Below, one piece after another: positions 60,928 to 64,000 of a stretch of DNA of 64,000 nucleotides. The notes under the pieces were generated by a model. The model searched no databases. It was given only the letters and a program-made list of their open reading frames with translations, and was not told where the DNA came from. Position numbers and translations under genes: made by a program. Source of the stretch: Gordonia malaquae NBRC 108250 (GTDB taxonomy: Bacteria; Actinomycetota; Actinomycetes; Mycobacteriales; Mycobacteriaceae); the NCBI RefSeq assembly GCF_000344135.1, contig NZ_BAOP01000018.1, positions 37,608 through 101,607 of the forward strand, in the 5' to 3' direction. Positions within the stretch are counted from its first letter, which is position 1. Every line of letters starts with the position of its first letter.

Positions 60928-62546
60928 TCCCGCAGGCCTCCTGGATCGGTGTGCTCATCGTCCTCCCGACCCTCGCCCCCATGCTCGGCGCAGCGCTGAC
61001 CCTGCTGCGGGGCCGCAGTCCGAACTTCCAACGCCCGGTGACCGTCGGCGCCATCACGATCGCCCTCGTCGCGTCGGCGATGATGCTGTATCTGACAAGC
61101 GTGCACGGCACGTTCGCGGTCAACATCGGCGGTTGGGGCGGACGCGACGGCGGCGACTCACCGCTCGGCATCACTCTCGTCGTGGACCGGCTCGCCGCCC
61201 TGATGCTCGTCGTGTCGACGACAGTGCTCCTGTGCGTCGTCGTCTACGCGATCGGGCAGGGCATCCGGGACGGCACAACCGAGCAGCCGGTGTCGATCTT
61301 CCTGCCGACCTACCTGATCCTCACGGCCGGCGTCTGCAACGCGTTCCTCGCAGGCGACCTGTTCAACCTGTACGTCTCGTTCGAAGTGCTCCTCGCGGCA
61401 TCGTTCGTGCTCCTCACACTCGGTGCCAGCGCCGAACGCGTCCGCGCGGGAGCGTCGTACGTGATGGTGTCGATGGTGTCGTCGTTGATCTTCCTCGCTG
61501 GCATCGCCTTCGCGTACACGACCACCGGAACGCTGAATCTCGCCGAGATGGCGGTTCGGTTGGACGACGTGCCCGACGGCACCCGCAATGCGCTCTACGC
61601 GGTGTTGTTGGTGGCGTTCGGCATCAAGGCCGCCGTGTTCCCGCTGTCGACGTGGTTGCCCGACTCCTACCCGACGGCGCCGGCACCGGTCACCGCCGTG
61701 TTCGCGGGCCTTCTGACCAAGGTCGGCGTGTACGCGATCGTCCGGGCGCACTCCCTGTTGTTCCCCGGCGGAACGATGGACACCGTCCTGATGATCGCCG
61801 GCCTCCTGACGATGCTCGTCGGCATATTCGGTGCGATCGCCCAGGCGGACATCAAACGTCTCTTGTCGTTCACTCTGGTCAGCCACATCGGCTACATGAT
61901 CTTCGGCATCGCTGTCGGGTCAGTGGAGTCGACGTCGGCCGCCATCTACTACGTCGCGCACCACATCCTCGTGCAGACGACCCTGTTCCTCGTCGTGGGA
62001 CTGATCGAACGGCAGGCGGGCTCGTCGTCCCTGCGCCGTCTCGGCGGACTCATCGCCAGCCCGCTGCTCGCGGTGCTGTTCCTGATCCCCGCGCTCAACC
62101 TCGGCGGCATCCCACCGTTCTCCGGTTTCCTCGGCAAGGTGGCACTGCTGGAGGCAGGCGCCGCGCAGGGTTCGGTCCTGTCGTGGGTCCTGATCGCCGG
62201 TTCGGTGATCACCAGCCTGCTGACCCTGTACGTGATGGCCCGCATTTGGACGAAGGGCTTCTGGCGAGCCCGCGCCGACGCCCCGGAGGGCGAGATGGCG
62301 GCGAGCACTCCGTCGGCACTCGTCGAAGAAGGCACCGACGTGCTGATCCACGATCGTGAGGACGTCGGCCGCATGCCGGTGACCATGGTCGTCCCGACCG
62401 CGGCGATGGTCGCGTGCGGCATCGCCTTGACTGTCTGGGCCGGGCCCATCTTCGAATTCACCGGCAGCGCCGCGCACGCCGTCCTCGACCGCGCCGACTA
62501 TATCGGTGCCGTGCTGGGCGGATCGACGGGGGAGGGTGCGCCGTGA
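60924..62546 (+). CDS. mrpD: Mrp antiporter subunit D
   Basis: A 540-residue NuoN/NuoL-like subunit with about 14 helices: FNLYVSFEVLLAASFVLLTLGA (key Glu), FGIKAAVFPLSTWLPDSYPTAPAPVTAVFAGLLTKVGVYAIVR (key Lys near 235) and YYVAHHILVQTTLFLVVGLIER (His). It is thought to form a proton path with subunit A. A short hydrophilic insert near 450-490 (DAPEGEMAASTPSALVEEG, VLIHDREDVG) precedes the last helices. It overlaps subunits C and E by 4 nt each. Confidence 0.96.
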   Translation: MIPQASWIGVLIVLPTLAPMLGAALTLLRGRSPNFQRPVTVGAITIALVASAMMLYLTSVHGTFAVNIGGWGGRDGGDSPLGITLVVDRLAALMLVVSTTVLLCVVVYAIGQGIRDGTTEQPVSIFLPTYLILTAGVCNAFLAGDLFNLYVSFEVLLAASFVLLTLGASAERVRAGASYVMVSMVSSLIFLAGIAFAYTTTGTLNLAEMAVRLDDVPDGTRNALYAVLLVAFGIKAAVFPLSTWLPDSYPTAPAPVTAVFAGLLTKVGVYAIVRAHSLLFPGGTMDTVLMIAGLLTMLVGIFGAIAQADIKRLLSFTLVSHIGYMIFGIAVGSVESTSAAIYYVAHHILVQTTLFLVVGLIERQAGSSSLRRLGGLIASPLLAVLFLIPALNLGGIPPFSGFLGKVALLEAGAAQGSVLSWVLIAGSVITSLLTLYVMARIWTKGFWRARADAPEGEMAASTPSALVEEGTDVLIHDREDVGRMPVTMVVPTAAMVACGIALTVWAGPIFEFTGSAAHAVLDRADYIGAVLGGSTGEGAP

Positions 62547-63358
62547 GCAACACACCGTTCCCGGACCGACCCCACGTGAAACCGCGCGGCAAGAGGGCGA
62601 TCCCGTCGTTCTTCGGTCGGCTCTGGCGTTCGGCACTGCTGTGGTTCGCCTGGCCGATCGTCAAGCTGTACGTGTGGCTCTCCGCGCATCTGAAGTTCCC
62701 CGTGTGGGCCGGCGGCGACCTCCGCGAGTTCGCGATGCGGCTGTGGAGCCTGTTCTGGCTGGCGTTCGTGTGGGTTCTCCTCTGGGGCGACATCACCTGG
62801 GGCAACATCATCGTCGGATTGGTGTTCGGGTTGGTCGTGATGACCGTGCTCCCACTCCCCCGCGTCCCAGTGGAAGGTCGATTGCATCCGCTCGCGGCGA
62901 TCCGCCTGCTGCTGTCGCTGATGGTGAACTTCGTGCAGTCGAGCGCCCAGGTCGCGTGGGCCGCCGTCAAACCCGGGCCGCCGCCGCTCGGCGCGGTGGT
63001 CCGCGTCCATGTCGCCATCAAGTCCGACCTGGTCCTGACGCTGGCCGTCAATTACATCAACCTCGTGCCTGGCACGATGGTCGTCGAGATCGATCATCTT
63101 CGACGCATGCTGTACGTCCACATCTTCGACGTGAGCAAGCAGAAGTACATCGACGCGTTCTTCAAGCAGACCGCGTACGTGGAACGCCAGTTCATCAAGG
63201 CGTTCGAGCGCGACTCGGAATGGCACCCCAGCCCGTTCCACGGCATCGACGACGACTACCACCACGTCCCGTTCAGCGACCGCCAACGCGTCGCCGAGGA
63301 AGCCGAACGCGACAGGCCGTCGCGCGGCATGCGGCGTCGACGGAAGGACGACAAGTGA
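62543..63358 (+). CDS. mrpE: Mrp antiporter subunit E, extended at both ends
   Basis: A 271-residue protein; the MrpE core (about 160 residues; FWLAFVWVLLWGDITWGNIIVGLVFGLVVMTVLPLPRV and LTLAVNYINLVPGTMVVEIDH) is central. An extra N-terminal region of about 65 residues with one or two further hydrophobic segments (SALLWFAWPIVKLYVWLSAHL) and a charged C-terminal region (HPSPFHGIDDDYHHVPFSDR, RRRRKDDK end) extend it. GTG 62543 overlaps the subunit D stop. Confidence 0.93.
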   Translation: MSNTPFPDRPHVKPRGKRAIPSFFGRLWRSALLWFAWPIVKLYVWLSAHLKFPVWAGGDLREFAMRLWSLFWLAFVWVLLWGDITWGNIIVGLVFGLVVMTVLPLPRVPVEGRLHPLAAIRLLLSLMVNFVQSSAQVAWAAVKPGPPPLGAVVRVHVAIKSDLVLTLAVNYINLVPGTMVVEIDHLRRMLYVHIFDVSKQKYIDAFFKQTAYVERQFIKAFERDSEWHPSPFHGIDDDYHHVPFSDRQRVAEEAERDRPSRGMRRRRKDDK

Positions 63359-63615
63359 CATACGTCTGGGGAGTCGCCGCCACGATGCTGCTGATCTCCG
63401 TCGTCCTGACCACGTATCGGACCCTGCGCGGCCCGACGACCCTCGATCGCCTGGTGGGCGTCGACGCGATCGTCGCGATTCTGATCTCCGGACTCGCAGT
63501 CTGGGTCGCGGCCACCGGTGACACCACGATCGCTGCCGGCATCGTGGTGCTCAGCCTGGTGAGCTTCATCGGCTCGATCGCGGTGGCCCGCTTCCGCAGA
63601 AGGGACGACGAATGA
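63355..63615 (+). CDS. mrpF: Mrp antiporter subunit F
   Basis: An 86-residue, three-helix subunit. TYRTLRGPTTLDRLVGVDAIVAILISGLAVW is the diagnostic MrpF block (R..rGPt..DR...vD), followed by VVLSLVSFIGSIAVARF. GTG 63355 overlaps the subunit E stop, and its stop overlaps subunit G. Confidence 0.95.
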   Translation: MTYVWGVAATMLLISVVLTTYRTLRGPTTLDRLVGVDAIVAILISGLAVWVAATGDTTIAAGIVVLSLVSFIGSIAVARFRRRDDE

Positions 63616-63938
63616 TCCGCGACATCCTCTCCGCAGTGTTCATTCTGTTCGGCTCGCTCGTCGCGCTGACCGCGGCGATCGGCATCGCCCGGTTCCCCGA
63701 CACATTGAGCCGCATGCACGCCGCGACCAAACCTCAGACGTTCGGCATGATCCTCGTGCTCATCGGCACGCTCATCCAGCTGCGCGGTCACCCGGACAGC
63801 GGAATGCTGATCCTGACCGGACTGTTCACCCTGCTCACGGCTCCGGTGATCGCTCAGCGCGTCGGACGCCTCGTATACCGCGAACAGCGCATCGACGAGC
63901 AGCTCCTCGACGAGTCGCAGCTCCGCGGCACCAAATAA
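63612..63938 (+). CDS. mrpG: Mrp antiporter subunit G
   Basis: A 108-residue, three-helix subunit. GSLVALTAAIGIARFPDTLSRMHAATKPQTFGMILVLIGTLI is the MrpG hallmark (gi.rfpD.l.RmHaatk..t.G). It is the last gene of the six-gene operon A/B-C-D-E-F-G and ends 62 nt before the window edge. All internal junctions of the operon are 4-nt overlaps, so the subunits are translationally coupled. Confidence 0.96.
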   Translation: MIRDILSAVFILFGSLVALTAAIGIARFPDTLSRMHAATKPQTFGMILVLIGTLIQLRGHPDSGMLILTGLFTLLTAPVIAQRVGRLVYREQRIDEQLLDESQLRGTK

Positions 63939-63977
63939 GCCTCCGCTGCTCCATGAACGACGAACCGAGCCTCCCTG

Positions 63978-64000
63978 CTCGTTGAGCGAACGGAGACTCT
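63978..64000. repeat. Dispersed short repeat, cut by window end
   Basis: CTCGTTGAGCGAACGGAGAC begins here, matching the first half of the repeat at 5214-5250. It continues past the window. Confidence 0.5.

Overview
The window is chromosomal DNA from a high-GC, mycolic-acid-type actinobacterium (order Mycobacteriales), most like Gordonia or a close relative. This rests on uniform high third-position GC, many GTG starts, 4-nt ATGA/GTGA overlaps, and gene order I recognise from Mycobacterium tuberculosis. Blocks resembling Rv0357c-Rv0364 (purA, Rv0358, M50 protease, DUF3151, Rv0361-like protein, fba, DedA), Rv0380c-Rv0383c (RNA methyltransferase, pyrE, membrane protein), Rv2597-Rv2601 (four DUF proteins plus a SpeE-like protein) and Rv0435c-Rv0437c (psd, pssA, double AAA ATPase) are all present. 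The genus is inferred; no rRNA or tRNA gene was seen.

Layout. 1-8.2 kb: tail of a membrane-anchored protein, fprA, a secreted protein, purT, a VOC protein, a class III adenylate cyclase and purA. 8.3-17.5 kb: the Rv0358-Rv0364-like block, interrupted by an acyl-CoA ligase, a CDF metal exporter and a FUSC protein. 17.5-30.5 kb: a Tat-exported cholesterol oxidase divergent from a TetR regulator, an F420/deazaflavin-type enzyme, trmH-pyrE-Rv0383c, two M20 hydrolases, a large membrane protein, a second F420-type protein, an SRPBCC protein, a TetR/PtpB pair and a RIO kinase. 30.7-34 kb: groEL under two CIRCE operators and a lipoprotein alkaline phosphatase with a PHO-box-like site. 34-44.2 kb: the DUF4178-DUF2617-DUF4247-DUF350-SpeE operon, then a LytS/LytTR two-component system joined to two sodium:solute symporters and their small partners. 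44.2-50.5 kb: MFS exporter, amidase, a pair of acyl-CoA dehydrogenases and an SRPBCC protein. 50.5-55.1 kb: psd-pssA-AAA ATPase. 55.1-56.9 kb: an orphan AbiEi-like gene bracketed by two copies of a palindromic element. 56.9-64 kb: a lipoprotein and a complete Mrp-type cation/proton antiporter operon (A/B fusion, C, D, E, F, G).

Most genes are housekeeping: purine and pyrimidine synthesis, glycolysis, phosphatidylethanolamine synthesis, chaperonin and ion homeostasis. The least explained parts are three. First, a dispersed element of about 367 bp (four full or partial copies) has long terminal inverted arms, each with an inner palindrome, and starts within a few bases of stop codons; two direct copies bracket the AbiEi-like gene. 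Second, a 22-bp repeat word also occurs inside coding sequence, including five tandem 30-bp units in the AAA ATPase linker. Third, an unusually large set of genes has a TAnnnT -10 hexamer 6-8 nt before the start codon, as expected for leaderless mRNAs.
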